This document shows, in pieces, positions 47,903 through 55,965 of a stretch of 64,000 nt of DNA. Location: the NCBI RefSeq assembly GCF_013408795.1, contig NZ_JACCCC010000001.1, positions 1,984,001 to 2,048,000 of the forward strand, read 5' to 3'. Below the pieces are notes generated by a model. It did no database searches, was not told the DNA's origin, and worked only from the letters and a program-made list of their open reading frames with translations. Position 1 is the first letter of the stretch; each line of letters begins with the position of its first letter. The position numbers were made by a program, and so were the translations under genes. The stretch is from Spinactinospora alkalitolerans. GTDB taxonomy: Bacteria; Actinomycetota; Actinomycetes; Streptosporangiales; Streptosporangiaceae.

Positions 47903-48263
47903 GGCGGTGGTTCCCTTCGCGTCGGCGAGCCGGTCGGGCCCGCGGTGATCTGTGCAGAGGAAGGGCGCAACCGGGGCAAGACGTGACAGCGGGACCGGTG
48001 CGAACCGCGTCCGGTCCCGCGCCGGTGCGTCCTACCGGTCGGCGGCGGGGATGATGGGCCAGCGGCCGTCGATGACGGCCGAGGACGCGGATTCGACAGC
48101 AGCGGGCGAAGAATCTTGGGGCCGCGGTCGGCGGGACGGGTCGCGCCGGCCGCGGCCATTCGAGGGAAAGGCACGGTCTGTGCGTGCAGTCGGGCGGAGC
48201 ACTGGAGCGCGTTGCACACCCCGTGACCTGCGGTGAACACCCGCGTGGAGCGGCTCCGCTCTC
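47903..48263. other. Non-coding stretch upstream of the prim-pol remnant
   Basis: About 360 bp with no credible gene. A single iteron-like unit (actggagcgcgtt, 48201-48213) lies apart from the array that follows. This may be the leftover control or replication region of the mobile element. Confidence 0.45.
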
Positions 48264-48326
48264 AACTGGAGCCCATAAGTGGAGCCCAGAGCGGAGCTCA
48301 TAACTGGAGCGCATGATCGAAGCACC
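48264..48326 (+). repeat. Iteron-like tandem repeat array
   Basis: Five contiguous 12-13 bp units: aactggagcccat, aagtggagcccag, agcggagctcat, aactggagcgcat, gatcgaagcacc. Consensus AACTGGAGCsCAT. Arrays like this serve as initiator-protein sites at plasmid or element origins, fitting the nearby prim-pol remnant. A promoter-operator role is the alternative. Confidence 0.65.
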
Positions 48327-48373
48327 CCCTCCGCGCGCTTTGGGCGGTTGCTCCGGTGTCCCGCCCGGGTGGG

Positions 48374-48661
48374 TCAGGCCGCGGTGGTGCGGCGGAGGCG
48401 GCGGCGCTGGTGGGCGGTGGTGGCGCCCCAGATGCCGGTGAGCCAGGGGCGGGCCAGGGCGTAGTCGCGGCAGCGCTGCAGGACGGGGCAGGCCTGGCAG
48501 ACGGCCAGCGCGGCCTGAACCTCGGAGTGGGTGAGGTTGTGGCTGGCGGGGTGGAAGGCCTCGGGGTCGGTCTGGCCGCAGGAGCCCTGCAGGATCCAGT
48601 CCAAGGCGGGCAGGTCGGTGTCGTAGGCGTAGCGGGCGGGCTGCACGGCGGGCTTGTTCAT
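48374..48661 (-). CDS. WhiB-family regulator
   Basis: A 95-residue WhiB-like protein. Cluster ligands C28, C55, C58 and C64 follow the C-x(26)-C-x2-C-x5-C spacing, with the GIWGATT turn near 76-82 and a basic C-terminus (HQRRRLRR) for DNA or sigma contact. WhiB paralogues are common on actinomycete phages and integrative elements. ATG 48661 overlaps the stop of the small zinc-ribbon gene by four bases, so the two are coupled. Confidence 0.9.
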   Translation of the reverse strand: MNKPAVQPARYAYDTDLPALDWILQGSCGQTDPEAFHPASHNLTHSEVQAALAVCQACPVLQRCRDYALARPWLTGIWGATTAHQRRRLRRTTAA

Positions 48662-48789
48662 GCGGCGGTCTCCAGGTCCTCGGGGTCGGTCTCGGTGTCG
48701 AAGGCGCAGTGCGGGCATTGGCCCAGCGAGGTCGGGATGCAGTAGGTGAAGGTGAGTCGGCAGGCGGGGCAGGTGCGCCGGGCGCGCAT
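48658..48789 (-). CDS. 43-residue zinc-ribbon protein coupled to whiB
   Basis: A short gene: ATG 48789, TGA 48660-48658 overlapping the WhiB ATG (ATGA). The 43-residue product starts MRARRTCPACRLTF and carries C7-P-A-C10 and C25-P-H-C28 plus C17, a compact zinc ribbon, with an acidic tail. The CxxC pairs and the overlap are the support. Its start codon shares two bases with a possible ATG of the divergent GntR gene. Confidence 0.65.
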   Translation of the reverse strand: MRARRTCPACRLTFTYCIPTSLGQCPHCAFDTETDPEDLETAA

Positions 48790-49177
48790 GGCCCACTCCA
48801 GCGAGGCGAGCACCGCCGGGGTGGGGTACGTCCAGATCGCCGCCGCTCTACGCTCTCGGCTGCGGTCCGGGGAGTTCCCTGTCGGTGCTCGGATCCCGGC
48901 CGGCCGTCAGCTCGCTGACGAATACGGTGTGGCTCCCAACACCGTCGCCAGTGCGATCCGCTTGCTACGCGACGAAGGGCTGATCACGTCTCAGCAGGGG
49001 CGGGGAAACTTCGTCCGGACACTGCCCTCGGAGACGGGCGAAGACAGCGCCGACTTCACGGCTGTCATGTGCAAGTTGGATCGTCTTCAGGAGTCGCTTC
49101 GGGCCGTGAACGCCCGCCTGGACGATCTTGAGGATGAAGTCCGAGGTAAGCGGAAAGATCGGCAACCCGCGACATAG
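48788..49177 (+). CDS. Small GntR-family regulator
   Basis: About 129 residues. The winged helix is at about 14-80: YVQIAAALRSRLRSGEFPVG, IPAGRQLADEYGVAPNTVASA, LLRDEGLITSQQGRGNFV. Instead of a large effector domain there is a short C-terminal coiled coil (LDRLQESLRAVNARLDDLEDEV), as in YtrA-like or element-borne GntR proteins. ATG 48788 is listed; GTG 48821 (VGYVQIA), nearer the usual family start, is equally plausible and would remove the overlap with the divergent gene. Confidence 0.82.
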   Translation: MAHSSEASTAGVGYVQIAAALRSRLRSGEFPVGARIPAGRQLADEYGVAPNTVASAIRLLRDEGLITSQQGRGNFVRTLPSETGEDSADFTAVMCKLDRLQESLRAVNARLDDLEDEVRGKRKDRQPAT

Positions 49178-49434
49178 TCCGCGAGACCTCACTCTCGACC
49201 ACCCTCAACCGCTCAGCGACGATCCGACGCTCCTGCGGCGCCATATCCCCTCCTGATCTCAGAGCCTCTTGAAGCACCTACGTTCCGTAGATCCCTGACT
49301 GCACTACGATCATCCGCAAAATGAGGGCGACACCGGGAGCCGACAGACCCTGACACGAACGCGGGCATCCGTGTCAGGTGAGTGTCGGGTTCTTCGCACG
49401 ATCGGCTGCCCTGCCGAGAAAGCGAGAGGTCACC

Positions 49435-50543
49435 ATGGCTGCCATCCCCTTGCAGGCGGCCCGGCAAGAGCGCGGTTGGACCCAGAGCCAGGTCATCGCG
49501 CGGATGCGTCGGGCTGCTGACGAGCAGCTCGCGTCCGACGGCAATCTCATGCGCCAGCTGAGCCGCTGGGAGAACGGCGGCCAGGTCAGCAAGCGCTACC
49601 AGACGATCTTCTGCCGCGTGTAAGACGCCCCGCCAGAGGCTCTCGGATGGGGCACGCCAGAGCCGCCGGCCCCATCGGCTCTACTCCCCGAGTTGGACGG
49701 GCGGCTCGCCATCGTGACGGTCGATGCGGGCCTGGTCGAAATCCTGGGGAACCAGACCCAGAACTTCCGGATCCTCGATCGCCGCCTGGGGCTGCCGGCC
49801 TGCTTCCCCAGACCGAAGCGCACGTCGACCAGATGGAGAACCTGATGCAGTTCTCCTTGCCCGGCCCCAACCGTTCGCTACTTGCCCGAGCCCTTGCCGA
49901 AGCGGCCTCTCTCACCGGCTGGCAGGCTCTCGACACCGGCGAGATCCAGAAGGCCTGGCGCTTCTACGAGATCGCCAAAGCCGCGGCCAGGGAGGGAGAG
50001 AACCCGGCCATCCTCGCCCACGTCACGGCCGAACAGACGTATGCGCTCCTCGACAGCGGCCGCGCCGAAGACGCGCTTGCGCTCGTCAGTTACGCCCACC
50101 GCCAGCAGGCGCACCGCCTTCCGGCACTTCTCCGCTCGTGGCTCTTCGCCGCAGAAGGCGAGGTATGTGCCGCACTCGGCGATGAGCAGGAAACCCGCAG
50201 AGTCCTTGAAGAAGCCGCACGCCGTCTTCCTACCGGTCCGGAGGATCTTGAGCTTCCCTTCCTGATGCTCAACGAGACCCACCTCGCAAGGTGGCGGGGG
50301 CACTGCCTGGCCCGACTCGGAGCACGCGAAGCGGTGGAAGACCTCGCATCGGCATTGGATGGAATGCAAGGCGCTGCGCTCGGCAGGGCAGAAGCCGGCC
50401 TCCGGGTCGATCTGGCGCTCGCGCTCACCGCGCAAGGCGACGTCACAGAAGCCCAAAAGCATGCGAGGCGCGCCGCGGACCTTGCCGGTCGAACCGGCTC
50501 CGCCCGGCAGCGCGCCAGAATCGCCAAACTACTCGCCGCCTGA
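49435..50543 (+). pseudogene. Broken HTH/TPR-type transcriptional regulator
   Basis: The frame from ATG 49435 encodes an XRE-like N-terminus (MAAIPLQAARQERGWTQSQV...SRWENG) and meets TAA at 49621 exactly where relatives continue. Reading through in the same frame gives plausible protein (EALGWG, LAIVTVDAGLVEIL, RILDRRLGLPA) up to about 49806, after which the homologous sequence continues in another frame (TEAHVDQMENLM, then GWQALDTGEIQKAWRFYEIAKAAAREGENP) to the stop at 50543. So one nonsense change and one frameshift split a regulator of about 370 residues. The downstream part is helical and TPR-like. Such regulators are abundant in Streptomyces and Nocardiopsis. Confidence 0.75.
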
Positions 50544-50845
50544 GCAGGAACGTGACGGTAGAACTCCGCCAGCTTGGCATCCGCTACCACCTGAGAGCAT
50601 CTTTCTCGCAGATGGTCAGTAATGAGAAGTGCATGGCATCTTTCAGCGTCACTTCGCCTGCTTCTCCGGAAACCGGCGCTGAACTCGTGGGTGATGGCTG
50701 CGCCCGTCGGCATCGGGATCCGTAAGCTTCCCGGTGCGTCAGTGGCGAAACGCTGATTAAATGGCCGGTTGAGGACTGGATTTCTAGTCGCAGTTCGCCG
50801 TCGAATCTTGAAACCATGGGCCCTCGTCCCAAATAAGGAGTCAAG
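50544..50845. other. Intergenic 302 bp before the protease gene
   Basis: Noticeably lower GC than most of the window. It ends with AAGGAGTCAAG before ATG 50846. No gene or strong repeat is seen; it probably carries the protease promoter. Confidence 0.4.
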
Positions 50846-51967
50846 ATGGAGGCCACTGTAAAGCGCCTGTCTCTCCCGGTGCTTATCGCGATTGCACTAC
50901 CTCTTTTCCCTGCTCATGCGTTTGCGAGTCATGAAGCGGACGCAGGAGATGCTCCATCACCTAGGCCCTCTCTCTCGGTGGAATTCACTGACGAAGAAGC
51001 GCAGGAGGCCCTGGAGTACTGGACGCCTGAACGCAGGGGGCAGGCTCAGTCAGCGGTATTCCCAACGACTCCAGAGAGTGGCCCGCATGACGTGTCGCTA
51101 GATGGCGAGTTGGTGACACCGCGGTCACTGGCGCCGAGCGCCGCGCCGCCCACTTCTCCCCAGACAGACGCCCTGGGCAGATCCAGCCTCGAAGGGCTCC
51201 AGACATCCGCTGATCTGAGCACCGCCCAACGTTGGAACTACAATTGGGGGTACCCGCCTTCCAGCACGATCGGCAAGCTCTACGCCGTTACCACGAGCGG
51301 CGATCCGCAGATCTGCACGGCATCGGTCATCAACACACCTCATGGAAGTGCGCTTTGGACGGCCGCCCACTGCATCTACGAGCCGTTTGCGGGCGCCTAC
51401 ACCAATGTGGTGTTCGAACCGCAAGTGCGAGACGGACTCGGCCAGAGGGGAACCTGGAGCGCCCTTGAGATCTTCGTGCCCCCTGAGTGGGCACAGACCG
51501 GGGAGTGGCGTTACGACATCGGCCTCGTGCTCACTGCGCCAGGTGGGGAGAACGACCAGTCCCTGGAGGCGGAACTGGGAAGCCAGGGATACGACTTCGG
51601 CCACGGGTGGGACCCCGATAGCTATGGCGCGAGTCCTGAATCCAACGCGGTCAACTTCGGGTATCCGCTCGAGGGGTACAACCGTGATGATTTCGACGGA
51701 GGTGACCTCTGGTACTGCACAGGATTGCCCGATGCCAATCCCAGTACCCCGGGCCGACTCTCGGAAGGGCGTATGAGCTGCGATATGGGGCGGGGAGCCA
51801 GCGGAGGGCCTTGGATCTCACGTCTACACCCGGTCGAGGGAACGGGAACCATTATCGGATCCAACAGCCACTACAACACCGATCCCGAAGGAGAACGCAT
51901 AGACGGATCCGTCTACTCCGGGTCGCACGACATCCTCGCCACAGCGCTAATATCCAACGCGCGCTAG
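50846..51967 (+). CDS. Secreted trypsin-like serine protease
   Basis: A 373-residue preproprotein. A Sec signal peptide ends at AHAFAS (about residue 28), a propeptide-like region follows to about 125, then a chymotrypsin-fold domain with His175 (WTAAHC), Asp224 (YDIGLV) and Ser319 (GRGASGGPW). Several cysteines (ICTAS, AAHC, WYCTG, MSCDM) can form two disulfides. It is most like actinobacterial glutamyl-endopeptidase/trypsin-like secreted peptidases. The ribosome site is strong (AAGGAG, 5 bases). Base composition is less GC-rich than neighbours, suggesting transfer. Confidence 0.9.
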   Translation: MEATVKRLSLPVLIAIALPLFPAHAFASHEADAGDAPSPRPSLSVEFTDEEAQEALEYWTPERRGQAQSAVFPTTPESGPHDVSLDGELVTPRSLAPSAAPPTSPQTDALGRSSLEGLQTSADLSTAQRWNYNWGYPPSSTIGKLYAVTTSGDPQICTASVINTPHGSALWTAAHCIYEPFAGAYTNVVFEPQVRDGLGQRGTWSALEIFVPPEWAQTGEWRYDIGLVLTAPGGENDQSLEAELGSQGYDFGHGWDPDSYGASPESNAVNFGYPLEGYNRDDFDGGDLWYCTGLPDANPSTPGRLSEGRMSCDMGRGASGGPWISRLHPVEGTGTIIGSNSHYNTDPEGERIDGSVYSGSHDILATALISNAR

Positions 51968-51980
51968 AGCAGCCCTGGTC

Positions 51981-52220
51981 TCACCCCGGATTCGCGCTGC
52001 GTTTCCTCTCCTCCGTCCAGTAGTTTGGATCGCGCTCCTCAGGCGTGAAGGTGTGCTTGACGGCAGGTCCCGGGAAGGTCCGCGGGGTGGAGGAGGACCA
52101 GAAGTTCTCCAACGAAAGATCACGGGATTTGATTGTGTAGAACGCAGCCGCGGCTGCTCCCGCTGTGACTGTCACTCCGAAGAGGAATCCAACGGCAAAA
52201 GCCTTGAACTCGCGCGGCAC
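51981..52220 (-). CDS. Small single-pass membrane protein
   Basis: A 79-residue protein starting VPREFKAFAVGFLFG; the transmembrane helix spans about 6-28, followed by a charged soluble tail (FTPEERDPNYWTEERKR). GTG 52220 is chosen because AAGGAG lies 9 bases upstream. Convergent with the protease gene, 13 bp between stops. No family recognised. Confidence 0.6.
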   Translation of the reverse strand: MPREFKAFAVGFLFGVTVTAGAAAAAFYTIKSRDLSLENFWSSSTPRTFPGPAVKHTFTPEERDPNYWTEERKRSANPG

Positions 52221-52429
52221 GATGAACAACTCCTTGGGTGCGGAAGGGGCTGGGCCCCAGGGTTTAGCCCCTTCCTACCCGCATGGAGGACATGGTCATG
52301 CGCTCCCAGGCGGAGTCCACCAAGGGATGACCGCGGGTACCACCACAGTGCGCGCATTGCTCAGGCTGCGAGATGTGTGAAGGCCACGGCTCTGCTCTGA
52401 CACCTGTCCGTTCCTACTCGGGGTCCAGG

Positions 52430-52618
52430 TCAGGTCGAAAGAATGTGAAGCAGGGCGACAAGGGTGCCTGAACTCTGGACCTGCCCGGCCGCGATCAGCG
52501 ATCGGGCCTTGGACAGCGGGCCCCGCTCGTAGGTGCCCTCATCCAGCTCGCTCGGGTCGGCGACCAGGGACGCCTCACGGCCGACGAAGACATGGTGAGG
52601 GCTGCGCACCGTGCTCAT
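52430..52618 (-). CDS. 62-residue hypothetical protein
   Basis: The frame from ATG 52618 (MSTVRSPHHVFVGREASL) has strongly GC-biased third positions and a balanced, protein-like composition. Its first 8 bp overlap the presumed start of the divergent replication-relaxation gene, so one of the two starts may be wrong. Family unknown. Confidence 0.5.
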   Translation of the reverse strand: MSTVRSPHHVFVGREASLVADPSELDEGTYERGPLSKARSLIAAGQVQSSGTLVALLHILST

Positions 52619-53501
52619 GATCCTGTGCCACCACCGGCTGGTCACCACCTCCCAACTGAAGCGACTCGCCCAACCCGATGTCACCTATCCGCACTACCTG
52701 CGCAAGACCCTCAGCGGCCTGCGTCAGGCTGGACTCGTCGACCGCGTCTTCCGCCCCGCCGGAGGCGACTGCGCCTGGTTCACCACCGAGGCCGGCGCCC
52801 GGCTGGCCGAAGGCGAAGGCGCCGTGCCGCCGCGGGCCTACCGAATGGACGCCGAACGCGCCCAGGGGGCCCTGCAGGCGCACACTCTCACCGTGGTCGA
52901 GACCGGCCTGGCCTTCCTTGAACACGCGCGCCGCAGCGGCTACAGCATGGGGCCGCTGAGTTGGACGCCGGAGGTGGCCCACCGCTACCGCGACGGCAAG
53001 CGCTTCGAGGCCACGCACCTCATCAGCGACGCCGTACTCGACTACGTGCTCGTCAAGGGCTCAACATCCTGGCACGTCCACTGCTTCCTGGAGGTCGACC
53101 GCGCGACGATGCCCCCGCTGCGCCTGGCGCAAAAGGTCGGCGCCTATCTGCGCCACTACTCCTACATCCCCGGAGAGGACAGGCGACGGACCAGGACCGC
53201 AACGCGGCCCCGGAGCTATGCATGGCAGAACCGCTACACCTGGTCTCCCCGTCTCCTTGTGATCCTGGCGGGCGGCACAGAACAGCGTCTCAAAAGGCGT
53301 ATGGACGAGCTGTACCTGCGTACTGAAGGGCTGCGCAGAGCGCTGGACTCCGACCTGCCGTTCGGGGCAGGGGTCACCCTGCTGCCGTGGTTGAAGGAAA
53401 GAGGACCGAGGGCAAAGATCTTCAAGCTGCTCCACATCGACCACGACGGGCTGACCGATCATCGAGCAGGCCGCTGCCCGATGCGGCCGGCTGCATCGTG
53501 A
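52611..53501 (+). CDS. Replication-relaxation family protein (possibly 5'-truncated)
   Basis: About 296 residues. The N-terminal winged helix (RLVTTSQLKRLAQ, LRKTLSGLRQAGLVDRVFRP) is followed by the nuclease-like fold of the replication-relaxation family (ATHLISDAVLDYVLV, HVHCFLEVDRATM, YTWSPRLLVILAGG). These genes belong to actinomycete plasmids and integrative elements and act in replication or mobilisation. Relatives usually have 10-25 more residues before the winged helix; an in-frame stop at 52596 blocks extension, so the gene may be truncated or start at GTG 52611. It marks the right part of the accessory region. Confidence 0.78.
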   Translation: MLMILCHHRLVTTSQLKRLAQPDVTYPHYLRKTLSGLRQAGLVDRVFRPAGGDCAWFTTEAGARLAEGEGAVPPRAYRMDAERAQGALQAHTLTVVETGLAFLEHARRSGYSMGPLSWTPEVAHRYRDGKRFEATHLISDAVLDYVLVKGSTSWHVHCFLEVDRATMPPLRLAQKVGAYLRHYSYIPGEDRRRTRTATRPRSYAWQNRYTWSPRLLVILAGGTEQRLKRRMDELYLRTEGLRRALDSDLPFGAGVTLLPWLKERGPRAKIFKLLHIDHDGLTDHRAGRCPMRPAAS

Positions 53502-53683
53502 TGCGGTCGTGCCCCCGCTGCCGTGCCGGGCCGGAGCGGCACCGCCGGGCGCACCGCGCGACTTCCGCGAGCTTCGGCGGCCGGATGTTCCCCGGTCCGG
53601 CGGGGTGTAGGCGCGCCCGCGGTCCGATCCGATTGCAGACTGAGAGTTTCGGGTCTATCTCGCTGGGTAATAAAGTGGTAGTT

Positions 53684-53697
53684 TGGGAGCGCTCCCA
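53684..53697. promoter_or_regulatory. CelR/CebR operator
   Basis: TGGGAGCGCTCCCA, a perfect 14 bp palindrome identical to the operator known for CelR of Thermobifida and CebR of Streptomyces. It lies 40 bp before the LPMO start. Release by cello-oligosaccharides would induce the gene. Confidence 0.93.
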
Positions 53698-53737
53698 TAA
53701 ACCGGAAACCCCTCAGCCGGAAAACGGAGAACGCACA

Positions 53738-54406
53738 ATGCACGACCGCACTCACGCACGCCCCTCCCGTTGGCCGCTCCGCGCCCTGGCCCTGCTGTCC
53801 GCGACGCTGTTCTGCCTGATCAGTTGGGCCGGTACCGCGTCAGCGCACGGTTCGATCGTCGAGCCGGCGTCCCGCAACTACGGTTGCTGGGAGCGCTGGG
53901 GAGACGACCACCTGAACCCCGCCATGCAGCAGGAAGACCCCATGTGCTGGCAGGCGTGGCAGGACAACCCCAACGCCATGTGGAACTGGAACGGGCTGTA
54001 CCGCAACGGCGTCGGCGGCAACCACCAGGCGGCGATCCCCGACGGGCAGCTGTGCAGCGGCGGCCAGGCCGAAGGCGGCCGCTACAACTCCCTGGACGCC
54101 GTGGGCCCGTGGACCACGACCGACGTCGGCGACGACTTCACGCTGGAGCTGTACGACCAGGCCAGCCACGGCGCCGACTACTTCCTGGTCTACGTCACCC
54201 GTCAGGGCTTCGACCCCACCACCCAGTCGCTGGGCTGGAACGACCTGGAGCTGGTCCGCGAGACCGGCAGCTACGCCCCCAGCCAGAACATCTCGATCGA
54301 CGTCAGCACCTCCGGTCGCAGCGGGCACCACATCGTCTACACGATCTGGAAGGCCTCGCACATGGACCAGACCTACTACATCTGCAGTGACGTGGACTTC
54401 GGCTGA
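53738..54406 (+). CDS. AA10 lytic polysaccharide monooxygenase (secreted, single domain)
   Basis: A 222-residue copper enzyme that oxidatively cleaves cellulose or chitin. A twin-basic-free Sec signal ends AGTASA, so the mature protein begins with His37, which with His144 (QASHGADYFL) forms the histidine brace. Conserved segments: HGSIVEPASRNYGCWERWG and QLCSGGQAEGGRYNSLD. There is no carbohydrate-binding module, unlike the E8-type proteins of Thermobifida. The CelR/CebR box points to cellulose as substrate. ATG 53738 follows acggag. A strong terminator follows the stop. Confidence 0.95.
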   Translation: MHDRTHARPSRWPLRALALLSATLFCLISWAGTASAHGSIVEPASRNYGCWERWGDDHLNPAMQQEDPMCWQAWQDNPNAMWNWNGLYRNGVGGNHQAAIPDGQLCSGGQAEGGRYNSLDAVGPWTTTDVGDDFTLELYDQASHGADYFLVYVTRQGFDPTTQSLGWNDLELVRETGSYAPSQNISIDVSTSGRSGHHIVYTIWKASHMDQTYYICSDVDFG

Positions 54407-54428
54407 CCCGAGCCGGACCGCACCGACC

Positions 54429-54472
54429 GCGCGGCCCCGCCGGACGCCCCCTCGCGTCCGGCGGGGCCGCGC
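54429..54472. terminator. Strong hairpin terminator after the LPMO gene
   Basis: A perfect inverted repeat with 19 bp arms starting GCGCGGCCCCGCCGG and a 6-base loop, 22 bp past the stop. Confidence 0.9.
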
Positions 54473-54635
54473 CGTCCCGGTGACCGGACGCGGCCACCGA
54501 TGCCACCAGGCGGCGGGGGATGCCGTGGGATGGTCCCGTGGTTTCCCATGTGCCCTCCTCTCCGCCGCGGCGACGGCGTTGGGCCGTGTAGGCACCGTGC
54601 ACGTCCGCGTTCCCGCGGGCGCCCGCGCACCGGTC

Positions 54636-54666
54636 GGCCGGTGGCGGCTCACATCGGAGGGCTGCG
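54636..54666 (+). repeat. 31 bp direct repeat, right copy
   Basis: The partner of 46469-46499 (29 of 31 identical). This copy overlaps the stop codon of the potassium-channel gene. Confidence 0.7.
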
Positions 54667-55401
54667 TTCGGGTTCGGTGCCGGGAACGTCGCCACGCAAC
54701 TCGGCGCGCAGCGCCCGGACCTCGATGGTCAGCGCGTCGACCTGCGCCTGTGTCGCGGCGGCCGTCTCCTGCGAAGCGTCGATCCGCTCCACGAACCAGG
54801 AGGCCAGGGTTCCCGTCACCACGCCGAGGAGCGCGATCCCGGCGATGAAGAGCCCGATCGCGACGAGTCTCCCCATCGCCGTCACCGGGTACATGTCGCC
54901 GTAGCCCACGGTCGTGACGGTGGTGGCCGACCACCACAGCGCGTCGGTGAACGTCGTGATGGTGGCTTCGGGAGCGCCCCGCTCGGCGTCCAGCACCGCC
55001 AGCGCCGCGCAGAACACCACGAGGAGCGAGGCCGCCGCCGCGTAGCGGGCCACATTGCCGCGCATGGAGATCGACACCCGCCGGTTCATGATGTTCAGCA
55101 CGCTGGCCAATTGCAGCAGTACGAGCGGCCGCAGGAACGGCACGGCGACGATGGCCAGATCGAACAGGTGGCGGCGGACGAAGGCCACGCGCCGCGGCGC
55201 CAGCCAGAACCGCGTCAGGTAGTCACAGGCGAACAGCGCCCAGGACCCCCACAGCACGAGCGCGCACAGGTCCTCCCAATGCCGGTCGAGCGCGGGGTCG
55301 AGAATCGGCCAGGCGTAGGCGGCCAGGAACAGCAGGGCCGCGGCGGAGACGGGGACGATGGTGCGCCGCCGCCAGGCCTCGAAGGCCGCCTCAGACCGCA
55401 C
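54649..55401 (-). CDS. Potassium channel family protein
   Basis: About 250 residues with a voltage-sensor-like four-helix part, then the pore: selectivity filter TTVGYGD (about 168-174) between the last two helices, and a C-terminal coiled coil (QAQVDALTIEVRALRAELRGD). Basic residues cluster in LNIMNRRVSISMRGN but a full voltage sensor is not evident. The start is uncertain: GTG 55401 (VRSEAAFEAW) gives the usual short N-terminus; GTG 55470 and ATG 55497 are longer options. Confidence 0.85.
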   Translation of the reverse strand: MRSEAAFEAWRRRTIVPVSAAALLFLAAYAWPILDPALDRHWEDLCALVLWGSWALFACDYLTRFWLAPRRVAFVRRHLFDLAIVAVPFLRPLVLLQLASVLNIMNRRVSISMRGNVARYAAAASLLVVFCAALAVLDAERGAPEATITTFTDALWWSATTVTTVGYGDMYPVTAMGRLVAIGLFIAGIALLGVVTGTLASWFVERIDASQETAAATQAQVDALTIEVRALRAELRGDVPGTEPERSPPM

Positions 55402-55871
55402 GGCGCACCGTTTCGTCCGGCGTCCGGGGCGGCGCCCAGCCCCTTGACGGAGGGAGCCCGTCCCTTTCACACATTCGTCCGTCCTCACGCTCGACATGCG
55501 GTGGAACCGCGCACACGGCGCAGCGAGCGAAGCGGGCGCCGATGGACCGCCTCCGCCCCGCAGGCGGCGGTGGTGCAACCGGTGCGCGCTCGGCCGTGCG
55601 TCCGTTGTCCGACACGGCTGTGCGACCGTGCTCGCAGAGCCGTCCGCCGCGCGGGGAGGCTACCCCATGCGGTGATCGGCCATCCACCGGGGCCGGTGCA
55701 GCGGCGCCTCCGGGGACGCGGTGGGCGGAGTCGGGCAGGCAGCCGTTGAGGCGCTGCGCGGGCGCGACCGGGGCGGGACTTCCGGGAGTGGCCGATGTCA
55801 CCCCGGGCGGGGGCGCGCGGTGCGGTGCGGGGGGTGGAGCCCGGGAGAGCAGGGGATCTCGGAGGTGAGCG
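55402..55871. other. Upstream region of the potassium-channel and pckG genes
   Basis: About 470 bp between divergent genes. No convincing coding sequence: frames here are Arg/Pro/Gly-rich. It must hold both promoters; the only recognisable sites are at its right end. Confidence 0.4.
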
Positions 55872-55907
55872 ACAGGTCTATACCATACTTGACTGGTCTA
55901 TGCCAAC
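55872..55907. promoter_or_regulatory. Two DasR-like (dre) sites before pckG
   Basis: acaggtctataccata (55872-55887) and actggtctatgccaac (55892-55907) each match 12 of 16 positions of the DasR consensus ACTGGTCTAGACCACT as I recall it. They are in tandem, 20 bp apart (two helical turns), ending 58 bp before the pckG start. A GntR/HutC-type regulator is likely. Confidence 0.6.
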
Positions 55908-55965
55908 TGGCTTTGGCGGGGGTTCTTCGTTCATGATGCGTCGTAACCACGCGTAAGGAGCTGAC

